Shown: positions 51,382 through 60,837, numbered from the stretch's first letter. The stretch is 64,000 nt of DNA from Streptomyces indicus (GCF_900100315.1 NZ_FNFF01000001.1:992001-1056000), one strand, 5' to 3'. Notes: generated by a model from the letters alone, not told the origin. Program-made: numbers and translations.

Positions 51382-53112
51382 TCAGTCCTCGTCCTGGCTG
51401 CGGGACTTCACGGCCCTGCGCAGCCGGTGGTGGCGGGTCGGCGACTGCTCGGTGATGGCGTCGCCGACCATCGCCTTCACCGCGTCGCGCAGACCGTGCA
51501 GCGCGTGGTGCCTGCGCGGCCCCGCGCCCGGGTCCTCGCGGAGTTCCTTGAGCAGCGCCCAGCACAGCGTGAGCATCACGACGACGAACGGCAGGGCCAC
51601 CAGGATCGTGGCGCTCTGCAGCGAGTTGAGGCCGCCGGCGACCAGGAGGACCGCGGCCACCGCCGCCATGAGCACACCCCACAGCACGACGAGCCAGGTC
51701 TTGGGGTGCAGGGCGCCGCGGCTGGTGAGCGAGCCCATCACCAGGGAGGCGGAGTCGGCGCTGGTGACGAAGTACGTCATGACGAGCAGCATCGCGATCC
51801 AGGAGGTGACCGTGCCGATCGGCAGCGCGTCCAGCATCGCGAACAGCGCGGCCTCGGGGCCCGAGGCGATCTCGGCGGCCATGTCGGTCCTGCCGGTGGA
51901 GTCGAGGCGGATGCCCGTACCGCCCATGACGCAGAACCAGACCACGGTCGCCGCGCTCGGCACCAGCAGCACGCCGACGAGGAACTCGCGGATGGTGCGG
52001 CCGCGCGAGATCCGGGCGATGAAGGTGCCGACGAACGGCGCCCAGGACATCCACCACGCCCAGTAGAAGATCGTCCAACTGCCCAGCCAGGACCCGTCGG
52101 TGAAGGCTCCGGTGCGGGTGGCCATGGGGATCAGGTTGATCAGGTAGTTGCCGACGCTCGCGGGGATCGCGTCGAGGATGTAGACGGTCGGGCCGATGAC
52201 GAAGATGAAGGTCATCAGGCAGGCCGCGAGCACGATGTTGAGCGTCGAGAGCCACTTGACGCCCTTGTGCAGGCCGGAGAACGCGGAGGCGACGAAGGCC
52301 GCGCCCAGCGACACGATGATGATCACTTCGAGGGTGGTGGTGTCCTTGACGCCCGTGGTCAGGTTGAGGCCCTTGGCCACCTGGAGGGCGCCGACGCCGA
52401 GGCTGGTCGCCGTGCCGAAGACGGTGGCGAAGACCGCGAGCAGGTCGATCATCCGGCCCGGCCAGCCGGCCGCGCGCCGCTCGCCGATCAGCGGCACGAA
52501 GACCGAGCTGAGCCGGTTGCCGCGGCCCTTGCGGAACCCCGCGTAGGCGAGCGCGAGGCCCGCGATGCCGTAGATCGCCCAGGGCGTGAACGTCCAGTGG
52601 AAGAACGAGTACTGCAGCGCGGTGCCGGCCGCCGAGGCCGTACGCGGCTCCACGCCCGCGGCGGCCGGCGGCGGGCTCAGGTAGTGCTGGAGCGGTTCGC
52701 CGACGCCGTAGAACATCAGGCCGATGCCCATGCCGGCGCTGAACATCATCGCGATCCACGCGAGGTTGGTGAACTCGGGCTCGGAGTCGTCGCGGCCCAG
52801 GCGGATCTGGCCGAAGCGGCTGACCGCGATCACGGCGCAGAGCACCAGGAAGATGTCGGCGGCGATCACGAAGAGCCAGGCGAAGTTCTCCAGGACCCAG
52901 GCGAGGGCGGACGACGAGGCGCCGGCGAAGGAGTCCTTGCCGATCGCGGCCCAGGCCACCACGCCCACGACCACCGCGACGCCGATGCCGACGACGGTGA
53001 AGTCGGGCTCCCGTGCCTCCCCGGGGCCGCCGCCCGCGGCCGGCTCTTCGGTGCGTCCGGGCGGGCCCGGCGGGTCCGCGGGACCGTTCTGATCGATCGT
53101 TTCCGTGCTCAT
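51382..53112 (-). CDS. BCCT family betaine/carnitine/choline transporter
   Basis: A 576-residue secondary transporter with 12 helices. The glycine-rich substrate motif GMGIGLMFYGVGEP is near residue 130 and the BCCT signature FHWTFTPWAIYGIAGLALAY near 175. A tryptophan-rich segment FYWAWWMSWAPFVGTFIARISRGRTIREF follows. It imports glycine betaine or related osmolytes, sodium- or proton-coupled. The C-tail is long and basic (RHHRLRRAVKSRSQ), reminiscent of the osmosensing tail of BetP. The inverted repeat CCCAC-TATG-GTGGG (53118-53131) lies just before its start. Confidence 0.93.
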   Translation of the reverse strand: MSTETIDQNGPADPPGPPGRTEEPAAGGGPGEAREPDFTVVGIGVAVVVGVVAWAAIGKDSFAGASSSALAWVLENFAWLFVIAADIFLVLCAVIAVSRFGQIRLGRDDSEPEFTNLAWIAMMFSAGMGIGLMFYGVGEPLQHYLSPPPAAAGVEPRTASAAGTALQYSFFHWTFTPWAIYGIAGLALAYAGFRKGRGNRLSSVFVPLIGERRAAGWPGRMIDLLAVFATVFGTATSLGVGALQVAKGLNLTTGVKDTTTLEVIIIVSLGAAFVASAFSGLHKGVKWLSTLNIVLAACLMTFIFVIGPTVYILDAIPASVGNYLINLIPMATRTGAFTDGSWLGSWTIFYWAWWMSWAPFVGTFIARISRGRTIREFLVGVLLVPSAATVVWFCVMGGTGIRLDSTGRTDMAAEIASGPEAALFAMLDALPIGTVTSWIAMLLVMTYFVTSADSASLVMGSLTSRGALHPKTWLVVLWGVLMAAVAAVLLVAGGLNSLQSATILVALPFVVVMLTLCWALLKELREDPGAGPRRHHALHGLRDAVKAMVGDAITEQSPTRHHRLRRAVKSRSQDED

Positions 53113-53267
53113 GACGCCCCACTATGGTGGGAAATAGACCGGTTTTTCTCCTGGGCACGCCGTCTCGCCGTACGGGTGGCCATGGGCAGGGACCCCTTGC
53201 TCCGGTTAAGGTCGGGGCGGCGCGACTGCCTTGACGCGAGCAAGGCCCGAAAGCAAGGGGAACCAAG

Positions 53268-54446
53268 GTGGCGGACGCTGCAGAGACGGCTCACTCGGCG
53301 GCTCACTCGTCGACAGAGAACCGGGTGCTGATAGCCGCGGACAAGTTCAAGGGTTCGCTCACGGCCGTGGAGGTCGCCGAGCGGGTCACGGCCGGGCTGC
53401 GCCGGGTGCTGCCGGAGCTCGCGGTCGAGGCGCTGCCCGTCGCGGACGGCGGCGACGGCACGGTGGCCGCGGCGGTCGCGGGCGGCTTCGAGCGACGTGA
53501 AGTGCAGGTCACGGGCCCGCTGGGCACGCCGGTCACAGCTGCGTACGCGCTGCGGGGCGACACGGCCGTGGTCGAGATGGCCGAGGCCTCCGGGCTCCAG
53601 CTCCTTCCCGAGGGCGTCTTCGCGCCCCTCACCTCCACAACGTACGGCTCCGGCGAGCTGCTGCTCGCGGCCCTCGACGCGGGCGCGCGCACCATCGTGT
53701 TCGGTGTCGGCGGCAGCGCCACGACCGACGGCGGCGCGGGCATGCTGGCCGCGCTCGGCGCGACCTTCCTGGACGGCGCGGGCGAGCCGGTGGGCGCGGG
53801 CGGCGGTCCGCTGCGCGACCTGGCCTCCGCGGACCTGTCGGGCATCGACCCGCGCTTCGCCGAGGTGGACCTGGTCCTGGCCAGCGACGTGGACAACCCG
53901 CTGACCGGCCCGAAGGGCGCCCCCGCGGTCTACGGTCCGCAGAAGGGCGCGACCCCCGAGGACGTCGAGACCCTCGACGCCGCGCTCGCCCACTTCGCGC
54001 AGGTCCTGGAGAAGTCCGTGGGCCCGAAGGCCGGCGAGCTGGCCGCCTCCCCCGGCGCGGGCGCCGCGGGCGGTATCGGCTACGGGGCGCTGGTCGCGCT
54101 CGGTGCCCGCTTCCGTCCCGGTATCGAGGTCATGCTCGACGTGCTGGGCTTCGCGCCGGCCCTGGAGCGGGCCACGCTGGTGATCACCGGCGAGGGCTCC
54201 CTGGACGAGCAGACCCTGCACGGCAAGGCGCCCGCGGGTGTGGCCGCGGCGGCGCGTGCGGCCGGGGTCGAGGTCGTGGCGGTGTGCGGGCGGCTCGCCC
54301 TGCCGCCGGAGGCGCTGGGCAAGGCCGGGATCCGCCGGGCGTACCCGCTGACCTCGGTGGAGCCGGACGTGGCGAAGTGCATCGCCGAGGCAGGACCGAT
54401 CCTGGAGCGGGTGGCCGAGCAGATCGCCCGCGACTTCCTGAACTGA
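53268..54446 (+). CDS. glxK: Glycerate kinase (GlxK/GarK type)
   Basis: A 392-residue glycerate 2-kinase phosphorylating D-glycerate to 2-phosphoglycerate. VLIAADKFKGSLTAVEVAE at the start, PVADGGDGTV, GVGGSATTDGGAGMLAALG as the glycine-rich site, LASDVDNPL and ITGEGSLDEQTLHGKAP are all family blocks. GTG 53268 has GGGGAACC upstream. Divergent from the BCCT gene across 155 bp. Its product links glyoxylate or serine metabolism to glycolysis, a possible downstream partner of glyoxylate made by the malyl-CoA lyase. Confidence 0.94.
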   Translation: MADAAETAHSAAHSSTENRVLIAADKFKGSLTAVEVAERVTAGLRRVLPELAVEALPVADGGDGTVAAAVAGGFERREVQVTGPLGTPVTAAYALRGDTAVVEMAEASGLQLLPEGVFAPLTSTTYGSGELLLAALDAGARTIVFGVGGSATTDGGAGMLAALGATFLDGAGEPVGAGGGPLRDLASADLSGIDPRFAEVDLVLASDVDNPLTGPKGAPAVYGPQKGATPEDVETLDAALAHFAQVLEKSVGPKAGELAASPGAGAAGGIGYGALVALGARFRPGIEVMLDVLGFAPALERATLVITGEGSLDEQTLHGKAPAGVAAAARAAGVEVVAVCGRLALPPEALGKAGIRRAYPLTSVEPDVAKCIAEAGPILERVAEQIARDFLN

Positions 54447-54588
54447 GCGCGCGGGCCCGGGTGCGGGCGGGGCGGCACGGACAGCGCACGGGCCGGGGTG
54501 CGGCACGGACACCGAACGGGTCGGGATGCCGGGTGGGCCGGGTGGAAACCCGCTCGCCCCCGCACCCCGGGCTCCGTACCCTCGCGGC

Positions 54589-55329
54589 ATGACCCAGTCA
54601 CGTGCCGCGCTGCCCCTTGTCGCCGTCCTCACGGGTGCCGGGATCTCCACGGACTCCGGCATCCCGGACTACCGCGGGCCCAACGGGCTGTGGCGGCGCG
54701 ATCCGGAGGCGGAGAAGCTCGTCACGTACGACTACTACGTGAGCGATCCGGACATCCGGCGCCGCTCCTGGCAGATGCGCCTGCAAGGCCCCGCCCGGCA
54801 CGCGGAGCCCAACGCCGCGCACCGCGCCGTCGCCGCGCTCGAACAGCGCGGCTTCCCCGTGCGCGTGCTCACGCAGAACGTGGACGGACTGCACCAGCGC
54901 GCCGGCCTCTCCGCCCGCAAGGTGCTCGAACTGCACGGCACCGCACGGGAAGTGGTGTGCCTCGCCTGCCATGAGCGCGGTCCGATGGAGGACGCGCTCG
55001 CGCGGGTCGAGGCCGGTGAGGAGGATCCGGCCTGCCGCTCCTGCGGGGGCGTGCTCAAGTCCGCGACCGTGATGTTCGGTGAGCGGCTCGATCCGATGGT
55101 GATCGGCGAGGCGATGGGCATCGCGAAGGCCTGCCAGGTGTTCTTCGCGGTCGGCAGCAGCCTTCAGGTGCAGCCCGCCGCCTCGCTCGCGGGCATCGCG
55201 GCCGAGCACGGCGCACGCCTGGTGATCGTCAACGCCGAACCGACCCCGTACGACGACGTGGCGCACGAGGTCGTACGGGAGCCGATCGGGACGGCGCTGC
55301 CGCGGCTGCTAGCGGCGCTCTCGGCGTAG
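54589..55329 (+). CDS. Sir2 family NAD-dependent protein deacylase
   Basis: A 246-residue sirtuin. NAD-binding LTGAGISTDSGIPDYRGPNGLW, TQNVDGLHQRAG, the catalytic His in LELHGTARE, and a zinc site with CLAC and CRSC cysteine pairs. VMFGERLD and the NAD motif VGSSLQVQPAASLA follow, and INxE-like IVNAEPTPYDD is near the end. It removes lysine acyl groups from proteins such as acetyl-CoA synthetase. ATG 54589 is chosen because the conserved core starts within 10 residues. Confidence 0.93.
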   Translation: MTQSRAALPLVAVLTGAGISTDSGIPDYRGPNGLWRRDPEAEKLVTYDYYVSDPDIRRRSWQMRLQGPARHAEPNAAHRAVAALEQRGFPVRVLTQNVDGLHQRAGLSARKVLELHGTAREVVCLACHERGPMEDALARVEAGEEDPACRSCGGVLKSATVMFGERLDPMVIGEAMGIAKACQVFFAVGSSLQVQPAASLAGIAAEHGARLVIVNAEPTPYDDVAHEVVREPIGTALPRLLAALSA

Positions 55330-55360
55330 CGCCTGACAGCCTGCGTTTCCGGGCGGTCGG

Positions 55361-55852
55361 CTAGAACAACACCTCGGCCGCGCCCCGGCGTTCGAAGTCG
55401 AGCAGGCGGCGCTTGCGGTCGAGGCCGCCGCCGTAGCCCGTGAGGCTGCCGTTGGCGCCGACGACGCGGTGGCACGGGACGATGATGCCGATCGGGTTCT
55501 TTCCGTTGGCGAGGCCGACCGCGCGGGAGGCGGCGGGGTTGCCGAGGGCCTCGGCGAGTTCGCCGTACGTGCGGGTCTCGCCGTACGGGATCTTCAACAG
55601 CTCGGCCCATACGGTGCGTTGGAAGTCTGTGCCGTCCAGGTGGAGCGGCAGGTCGAAGGTGGTGCGCTCGCCCGCGAAGTAGGCGGTGAGCTGTTCGACG
55701 GCCGGGGCGAACGCGGTGTCGTCCGGTGCGCCGAAGGTCTCCTCGGCCGGCCGGTGGCGCTGGGCGGTCATGTACAGGCCGGACAGGATGCCGTCCGTCG
55801 CGACCAGGGTCAGCGGTCCGTACGGGCTGTCGATCACGGTGTGGGTGCGCAT
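55361..55852 (-). CDS. ogt: Methylated-DNA-protein cysteine methyltransferase
   Basis: A 163-residue suicide repair protein that takes the methyl group from O6-methylguanine. The active-site PCHRVVG is near residue 126, preceded by FQRTVWAELLKIPYGETRTYGELA and the DNA-binding helix RAVGLANGKNPI. Its N-terminal ribonuclease-like domain is typical. It lies 80 bp downstream of the Ada-AlkA gene in the same orientation, forming an alkylation-repair unit. Confidence 0.95.
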   Translation of the reverse strand: MRTHTVIDSPYGPLTLVATDGILSGLYMTAQRHRPAEETFGAPDDTAFAPAVEQLTAYFAGERTTFDLPLHLDGTDFQRTVWAELLKIPYGETRTYGELAEALGNPAASRAVGLANGKNPIGIIVPCHRVVGANGSLTGYGGGLDRKRRLLDFERRGAAEVLF

Positions 55853-55932
55853 GGCGGGATCCTCGGGTCTTTCGAACTCCCGCTTCCCGGATGCCTGTCG
55901 GGGCTTGCGGGGTCGCAGGGGCTCGAACGGGC

Positions 55933-57405
55933 TTATACGGGAAGGACGTTGATGGGGTGGTCGTCGGTGGCCCAGAGGTACTGGACCGCGTAGGCGCGCC
56001 AGGGCTGCCAGGCCGCGGCCCGGGCGGTGAGCGCGGCGGGGGTGGCGGGCAGGCCGAGTCCCTGGGCCGCCTTGCGGACGCCGAGGTCGCCGGGCAGGAA
56101 GGCGTCCGGGTCGCCGAGGGCGCGCATCGCGATCACCTCGATGGTCCAGGGGCCGAATCCGGGCAGGGCGGCAAGGCGCGCCCGGGCCTCGTTCCAGTCG
56201 GTCTCCACGCCCAACTGGAGTGAGCCGTCCGCCAGTCGGCGGACGAGGTTCAGGAGGGTCGCCCGGCGCGTGCGGGGCATCGCCAGGGTCTCGGGGTCGA
56301 GGCCGGCGAGGGTCCGCGGGTCGGGGAAGAGGTGGGTGAGTCCGCCCTCGGGGTCGTCGATCCGGTCGCCGTGCGCCAGGACGAGGCGGCCCGCGTGGGT
56401 GCGGGCGGCAGCGGTGGAGACCTGCTGGCCGAGGACGGCGCGGACCGCGAACTCCGCCTCGTCCACCGTGCGCGGCACCCGCCGCCCCGGTGCCTTCGCG
56501 ACCAGCGGCGCGAGCAGCTCGTCGGAGCTCAACTGGGCGTCCACCGCCACCGGATCGGCGTCCAGGTCGAGCATGCGGCGGCAGCGGCTGATCGCGACGG
56601 TGAGGTCGCGCTGGTCGGTGAGGGCGAGCCGGCAGGCGATGTGGTCGGGCCGCGGGGACAGGGACACCACGCCGTGTCCGTACGGCAGGCGCAGCGTGCG
56701 CCGGTACGCGCCGTCGCGCCATTCCTCGACGCCCGGCACGGCGGTGGCGGCGAGGTGCCCGAACAGGTTGTCCGGGTTGAGCGGGGCGCGGAAGGGCAGC
56801 CGCAGGCTCAGCACACCCGGTGCCGCCGCCTCGGCGCGCCGGCCGGCGGCGCGGGTGCGCAGCTCGCCCGGGGTGAGGGCGAAGACCTCCCGTACGGTCT
56901 CGTTGAAGGTACGGATCGAGGCGAACCCCGCGGCGAACGCGATCTCGGCCATCGGCAGCGCGGTCGTCTCGATCAGCAGGCGCGCGGTCTGGGCCCGCTG
57001 GGAGCGGGCGAGTGCGAGCGGCCCGGCGCCCAGCTCCGCCTGGAGCTGGCGCTCCACCTGGCGGGTGCTGTAGCCGAGCCGGACGGCGAGGCCGGGCACG
57101 CCCTCGCGGTCCACGACCCCGTCGCCGATCAGCCGCATCGCGCGGGCCACGAGGTCGGCGCGATGGTTCCACTCGGGCGAGCCCGGGGTGGCGTCGGGGC
57201 GGCAGCGCTTGCAGGCCCGGAAGCCGGCCTGCTGGCAGGCGGCCGCGCTGGGCAGGAAGGTCATGTTCTCGGGCTTGGGTGCGACCACCGGACAGCTGGG
57301 CCGGCAGTAGATGCCGGTGGTCCGTACGGCGGTGAAGAACCATCCGTCGAAGCGCGCGTCCTTGGACTGGACGGCTCGGATGCAGCGCTCGGTCTCGGTG
57401 TGCAT
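55933..57405 (-). CDS. Ada-AlkA fusion: methyl-sensing activator and 3-methyladenine glycosylase
   Basis: A 490-residue fusion. Residues 1-80 form the Ada zinc domain with four cysteines (GIYCRPSCP, FRACKRC), one being the methyl acceptor. Residues about 85-185 are an AraC-type HTH (LAVRLGYSTRQVERQL, AFAAGFASIRTFNETVREVF). Residues about 190-300 are the AlkA N-terminal domain (LRLPFRAPLNPDNLFGHL). The rest is an HhH-GPD glycosylase with LPGFGPWTIEVIAMRAL and the catalytic Asp in FLPGDLG. It senses methyl-phosphotriesters, activates repair genes including itself and ogt, and excises alkylated bases. ATG 57405 fits the Ada start. Confidence 0.94.
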   Translation of the reverse strand: MHTETERCIRAVQSKDARFDGWFFTAVRTTGIYCRPSCPVVAPKPENMTFLPSAAACQQAGFRACKRCRPDATPGSPEWNHRADLVARAMRLIGDGVVDREGVPGLAVRLGYSTRQVERQLQAELGAGPLALARSQRAQTARLLIETTALPMAEIAFAAGFASIRTFNETVREVFALTPGELRTRAAGRRAEAAAPGVLSLRLPFRAPLNPDNLFGHLAATAVPGVEEWRDGAYRRTLRLPYGHGVVSLSPRPDHIACRLALTDQRDLTVAISRCRRMLDLDADPVAVDAQLSSDELLAPLVAKAPGRRVPRTVDEAEFAVRAVLGQQVSTAAARTHAGRLVLAHGDRIDDPEGGLTHLFPDPRTLAGLDPETLAMPRTRRATLLNLVRRLADGSLQLGVETDWNEARARLAALPGFGPWTIEVIAMRALGDPDAFLPGDLGVRKAAQGLGLPATPAALTARAAAWQPWRAYAVQYLWATDDHPINVLPV

Positions 57406-57632
57406 GGCACCAGCTTCGGGCAAGGCCGCGGGCTTGGCTGGCGGAAATCCGACATGGACCTGTGCGGGAGCGGCGAGGGCACGGTCCCACCGCACGTACG
57501 GTCCGGGCGGTACGGGCAGGGCCAAGGTCCGGGAGCAATGGCGGGCGGAACAGGTCCAATGGCTGACCGGGCGGACCTCGCGGACGCGGGACATTGGAAG
57601 GCGGCCCACTGTCCACCGCGAATCCTCCCACC

Positions 57633-58886
57633 ATGCCGCAGCCCACCGCACCGTCCCGCCCCTCCCCCGCGCACGCGCCCGCGCCCGCGCCCGCGCCTGT
57701 GAAGACCTCCGGGCACGCCTCCGTGAAGGCGTCCGCGAAAGCCTCCGCGAAGGCCTTCACCTCGCGCGCCGTGCCCCAGTTCGGGGACGCGAACCTGGTG
57801 CTGCGGGCCGCGCTGGCCAGTGCCCTCGCCTGGTGGATCGCGGCCGATCTGCTCGGCCTGTCCGCGCCGGACCTCGCTCCGGTCGGCGCCATGCTGGCCT
57901 GCCAGCTCACCCCGTACGGCACCGCCCGGCGGGCCTTCCACCGCGGGGCCGGGGTGGCCTTCGGCGGGGCCCTGGGCCTGACCGCCTCGATGACGGTCGG
58001 GGTCACGCCCCTGACGATGTTCGCGACGGTGCTCGTCGGCATGTGCGCGGGCCGGCTGCTGCGGCTCGGCGGCCAGGTGCACCAGATCGCGCTGACCGCG
58101 GTGCTCGTGATGGGCGTGCCCGGGCACTTCGACTACGGCGTGCACCGGCTCGCGGCGAACCTGATCGGGGTCGCGATCGGCGCGGCGGTCGGGCTCGCGG
58201 TGCCGCCGCCGCCCTTCGCACGACGGGCCGCGGAGAAGCTCGCGCGGCTGTCCGGGGAGATGAGCGCGCTCCTGACGGAGATGGCGCAGGCGCTGCGCGG
58301 TGAGGACTGGGACCGGCACTGCGGGGAGTGGGTGGAGCGGGCGCGCGGCCTGTCCGAGCGGCTCACGAAGGTCCGCAAGGCGGTCGCGGCGGCCGAGGAC
58401 GCCAACCGCTGGCGCCCGCACACCGAGGCCGCGGTCCGCCGTGTGGAGCGGCTCGTCGAGTCGACCCGCTGCCTCGACCACGTGGGGCATCAGATACGGG
58501 GCATCGCGCGCGGTCTGTACAACCTCACGTATCGCGAGGGCCGCCCGCCGGCCCTGCACTGGTCGCAGCACGACCGGGCGCTGCGGCCCGAGCCGACGCG
58601 TGCGCCGGAGGGTCTCGACCAGGTGCTCGCCGATCTCGCCGGCTCGCTCGCGGTCCTCACCGAACCCCGGCTGCTGCACGACACTCCGACGCCGCAGCTG
58701 CGCGCCACGCTCCGTGACCGCCTGGGCGCGGCCGAGACCAGCTTCCTGACCAGTGCACTCGCACAGCAGCCCGCCTATGCCGAGTGGCGCGAGCTGTGCA
58801 CGGCCGGGATCCTCGAGGACGCCCGCAAGGTGCTGCACGAACTGGATCCGCAGGTGGGACCGCACCAGCGGGCCTTTCGTGACTGA
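57633..58886 (+). CDS. FUSC-family aromatic-acid-exporter-like membrane protein
   Basis: A 417-residue protein. After a Pro/Ala/Ser/Lys leader come about four to six helices (LVLRAALASALAWWIAADLL, LAPVGAMLACQLTPYGTA, GVAFGGALGLTASMTVGV, TMFATVLVGMCAGRLL, IALTAVLVMGVPG, LIGVAIGAAVGLAVPPPP). A long cytoplasmic alpha-helical domain follows, the FUSC/ArAE layout in half-length form. It may export aromatic carboxylates. ATG 57633 lacks a good RBS; a TTG at 57594 in frame is possible. The leader contains repeated SVKASAKASAKAF. Confidence 0.82.
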   Translation: MPQPTAPSRPSPAHAPAPAPAPVKTSGHASVKASAKASAKAFTSRAVPQFGDANLVLRAALASALAWWIAADLLGLSAPDLAPVGAMLACQLTPYGTARRAFHRGAGVAFGGALGLTASMTVGVTPLTMFATVLVGMCAGRLLRLGGQVHQIALTAVLVMGVPGHFDYGVHRLAANLIGVAIGAAVGLAVPPPPFARRAAEKLARLSGEMSALLTEMAQALRGEDWDRHCGEWVERARGLSERLTKVRKAVAAAEDANRWRPHTEAAVRRVERLVESTRCLDHVGHQIRGIARGLYNLTYREGRPPALHWSQHDRALRPEPTRAPEGLDQVLADLAGSLAVLTEPRLLHDTPTPQLRATLRDRLGAAETSFLTSALAQQPAYAEWRELCTAGILEDARKVLHELDPQVGPHQRAFRD

Positions 58887-59001
58887 GCACACCATCCGTG
58901 GCCAGTCGGCCTTCTGCGGCCGCTCGGCCTCGGGTGACCGAGCCGGCCTCCGTGCCGAGCCTGCGCGAGCCGCCTGTGGGCCACGTGGCTAGGCTGGGCG
59001 G

Positions 59002-59364
59002 ATGAGCGAGAATCCCCCTCCTTGCCCGAAATGCTCCTGTGTGTACACGTACGAGATGAACGCGCTCGTGGTGTGTCCCGAGTGCGCCCACGAGTGGGTG
59101 CCGGGCCAGAACGCCGAAGGCGCCGAGGGCTCCGGACCCGAGGAGCGGGTGGTCAAGGACGCCGTGGGCAATGTGCTGCGCGACGGCGACAGCGTGACGG
59201 TCGTCAAGGCCCTCAAGGTCAAGGGCAGCCCGTCCGGGATCAAGGCCGGCACCAAGGTGCGCAACATCCGCCTGATCGACGGGGTCGACGGGCATGACAT
59301 CGACTGCAAGGTCGACGGCTTCGGCGCGATGCAGCTGAAGTCGAGCGTGGTGAAGAAGGCCTGA
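59002..59364 (+). CDS. PhnA/YjdM-type zinc-ribbon protein
   Basis: A 120-residue protein of the 'alkylphosphonate utilisation' PhnA family (the name does not imply a proven role). The N-terminal zinc ribbon has CPKC and CPEC (residues 8-11 and about 31-34). The C-terminal SH3-like domain reads [26 protein letters not shown], then [26 protein letters not shown]. It is soluble and stands alone. Confidence 0.93.
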   Translation: MSENPPPCPKCSCVYTYEMNALVVCPECAHEWVPGQNAEGAEGSGPEERVVKDAVGNVLRDGDSVTVVKALKVKGSPSGIKAGTKVRNIRLIDGVDGHDIDCKVDGFGAMQLKSSVVKKA

Positions 59365-59394
59365 GCCGGGGGGCCGCCCGGCACCGGGCTGCGG

Positions 59395-59637
59395 TCAGGC
59401 GGTGGCCACCGGCTCGGTGAGCAGCGAGTCGTCCTCGGTGCGGGCGCCCGAGAGCCGGTAGCGGGCCGCGATCAGGGCCATGTCGATGTCACGGGTCCCC
59501 GTGGCCACGCAGAGGGTGTACTGCACGTCGTCCAGCCGCCGTGCCGCCTCGGCCGAACCCTCGTGTGCCTGCAACGCCGTCAACGACTCGTACTGCTCGA
59601 CGAGGTCCTGCAGCACGGCCGGGTGCGCCAGCAACAT
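59395..59637 (-). CDS. DUF5133 domain protein
   Basis: An 80-residue protein matching Streptomyces DUF5133 (MLLAHPAVLQDLVEQYESL at the start, RRLDDVQYTLCVATGTRDI in the middle). It is mainly helical. ATG 59637 has AGAGGGG 8 nt upstream. A SigB-like promoter candidate lies about 55 nt upstream on the same strand, and the divergent gene encodes a SigB-type sigma factor, suggesting a stress-regulon member. The function is unknown. Confidence 0.85.
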   Translation of the reverse strand: MLLAHPAVLQDLVEQYESLTALQAHEGSAEAARRLDDVQYTLCVATGTRDIDMALIAARYRLSGARTEDDSLLTEPVATA

Positions 59638-59937
59638 GGAAATACCCCTCTCTGTACGCCGGTTGACCGCGAGCTCCATCGCGGCACAGGGCCGGATACC
59701 CGGCGGTCCGACGATCATTCCGAACCTTTTGCGGCCGCTCACGGACCGCCGTGGCCACCGGAAATCTGCCGGAAGTCCGATGCGTTTGGGCGTGTGGGGC
59801 CAGGGCAAGCGAGTCTCGTGCTTCGGACCGGAGGCGCTGCCGCAGGAGCGGTGTGTCCAGGGTCCGGCTCTCCCGGTTCTGGACCATCCGTCGCTGCGGA
59901 TTCACATCACCACGACTCCACGGCGAAGAGGGAACAC
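59638..59937. promoter_or_regulatory. Divergent region with two SigB/F-type promoter candidates
   Basis: Minus strand towards DUF5133: GAAT-N15-GGGTAT (59720 down to 59696) fits the Streptomyces SigB consensus GNNT-N14-16-GGGTA. Plus strand towards the sigma gene: GTTT at 59784-59787, 15 bp, GGGCAA at 59803-59808, one base off the consensus. Both would suit control by the SigB-family factor encoded to the right. Confidence 0.45.
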
Positions 59938-60837
59938 ATGTCCACCGACATCCAGGCCCGTCCGCACACCGACCGTGCCGCGCTCACCAGTGTCCGCGGC
60001 GGGCGTCATCCGCACGACGACGCACCCGACACCTCGGCGCAGTTCGCACGGTTGCAGTCCCTGGACGACGGGCCTGAGCGTGATCTCATCAAGGAGGAAC
60101 TCATCGAGGCCTGGCTGCCGATGGCCCACCGCATCGCCGGCCGGTTCCGCAACCGGGGCGAGGACCTCGACGATCTCCGCCAGGTGGCCGCTCTCGGCCT
60201 GGTGAAGGCGATCGACCACTTCGAGCCCGAGCGCGGCGCGTTCGAGAGCTATGCGGTGCCGACGATCACCGGCGAGATCAAGCGGCACTTCCGTGACCGC
60301 TCCTGGAGCCTGCGCGTGCCGCGCCGGGTGCAGGATCTGCGCAACCGTATCCGCGTGGCCCAGCAGGAGCTCGCGCAGGATCCGGGCACGGGCACCGCCG
60401 GGATCGAGACGCTCGCCGAGCATCTGGGTATCACGGTCGACGAGGTCAAGGAAGGCATGCAGGCGCTGCACAGCCATACGACGCTGTCGCTCGACGTCGA
60501 ACTGAGCTCGTCCGACAGCGGGTTCACGCTGGCCGACGCGCTCGGCGCCCCGGACACCGCGTACGACACGGTGGTGGACCGCGAGGCCGCCAAGCGCGGT
60601 CTGCGGATGCTGCCCGCGCGTGAACGCACCATCCTCTACCTGCGGTTCTTCGAGGACATGACGCAGCAGGCGATCGCCGAGCGGCTCAACCTCTCGCAGA
60701 TGCACGTGTCCCGGCTCATCTCGCGCAGCTGCTCCAAGGTCCGCGAGCAGGCGCTCGCGGACGACGCGGCCGGGACCGCGGAAACGGCCGGGGCGGCCGG
60801 GGTCGCGGAGCCGGCCGGGCTGTCCCGCGCGGCCTGA
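59938..60837 (+). CDS. SigB/SigF/SigG subfamily RNA polymerase sigma factor
   Basis: A 299-residue stress/sporulation-type sigma-70 factor. Region 2 includes LPMAHRIAGRFRNRGEDLDDLRQVAALGLVKAIDHFEPERGAFESYAVPTITGEIKRHFRD-type blocks (RGEDLDDLRQVA, FESYAVPTITGEIKRHFRD, WSLRVPRRVQ). Region 3 is IETLAEHLGITVDEV. Region 4 has LPARERTILYLRFFEDMTQQAIAERLNLSQMHVSRLI. The Ala-rich tail after the last helix is not conserved. ATG 59938 follows AAGAGGGA. Members are usually held by an anti-sigma factor released through SpoIIE-type phosphatases such as the one at 19956-22424. Confidence 0.94.
   Translation: MSTDIQARPHTDRAALTSVRGGRHPHDDAPDTSAQFARLQSLDDGPERDLIKEELIEAWLPMAHRIAGRFRNRGEDLDDLRQVAALGLVKAIDHFEPERGAFESYAVPTITGEIKRHFRDRSWSLRVPRRVQDLRNRIRVAQQELAQDPGTGTAGIETLAEHLGITVDEVKEGMQALHSHTTLSLDVELSSSDSGFTLADALGAPDTAYDTVVDREAAKRGLRMLPARERTILYLRFFEDMTQQAIAERLNLSQMHVSRLISRSCSKVREQALADDAAGTAETAGAAGVAEPAGLSRAA

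Noticed and set aside
51049..53331. Plus-strand 760-codon frame opposite the BCCT transporter
   Set aside because: Antisense shadow; the minus-strand transporter has all family motifs.
59932..59943. GAACACATGTCC resembling a LexA box at the sigma factor start
   Set aside because: One mismatch in the conserved GTTC half and it covers the start codon, so it is probably chance.
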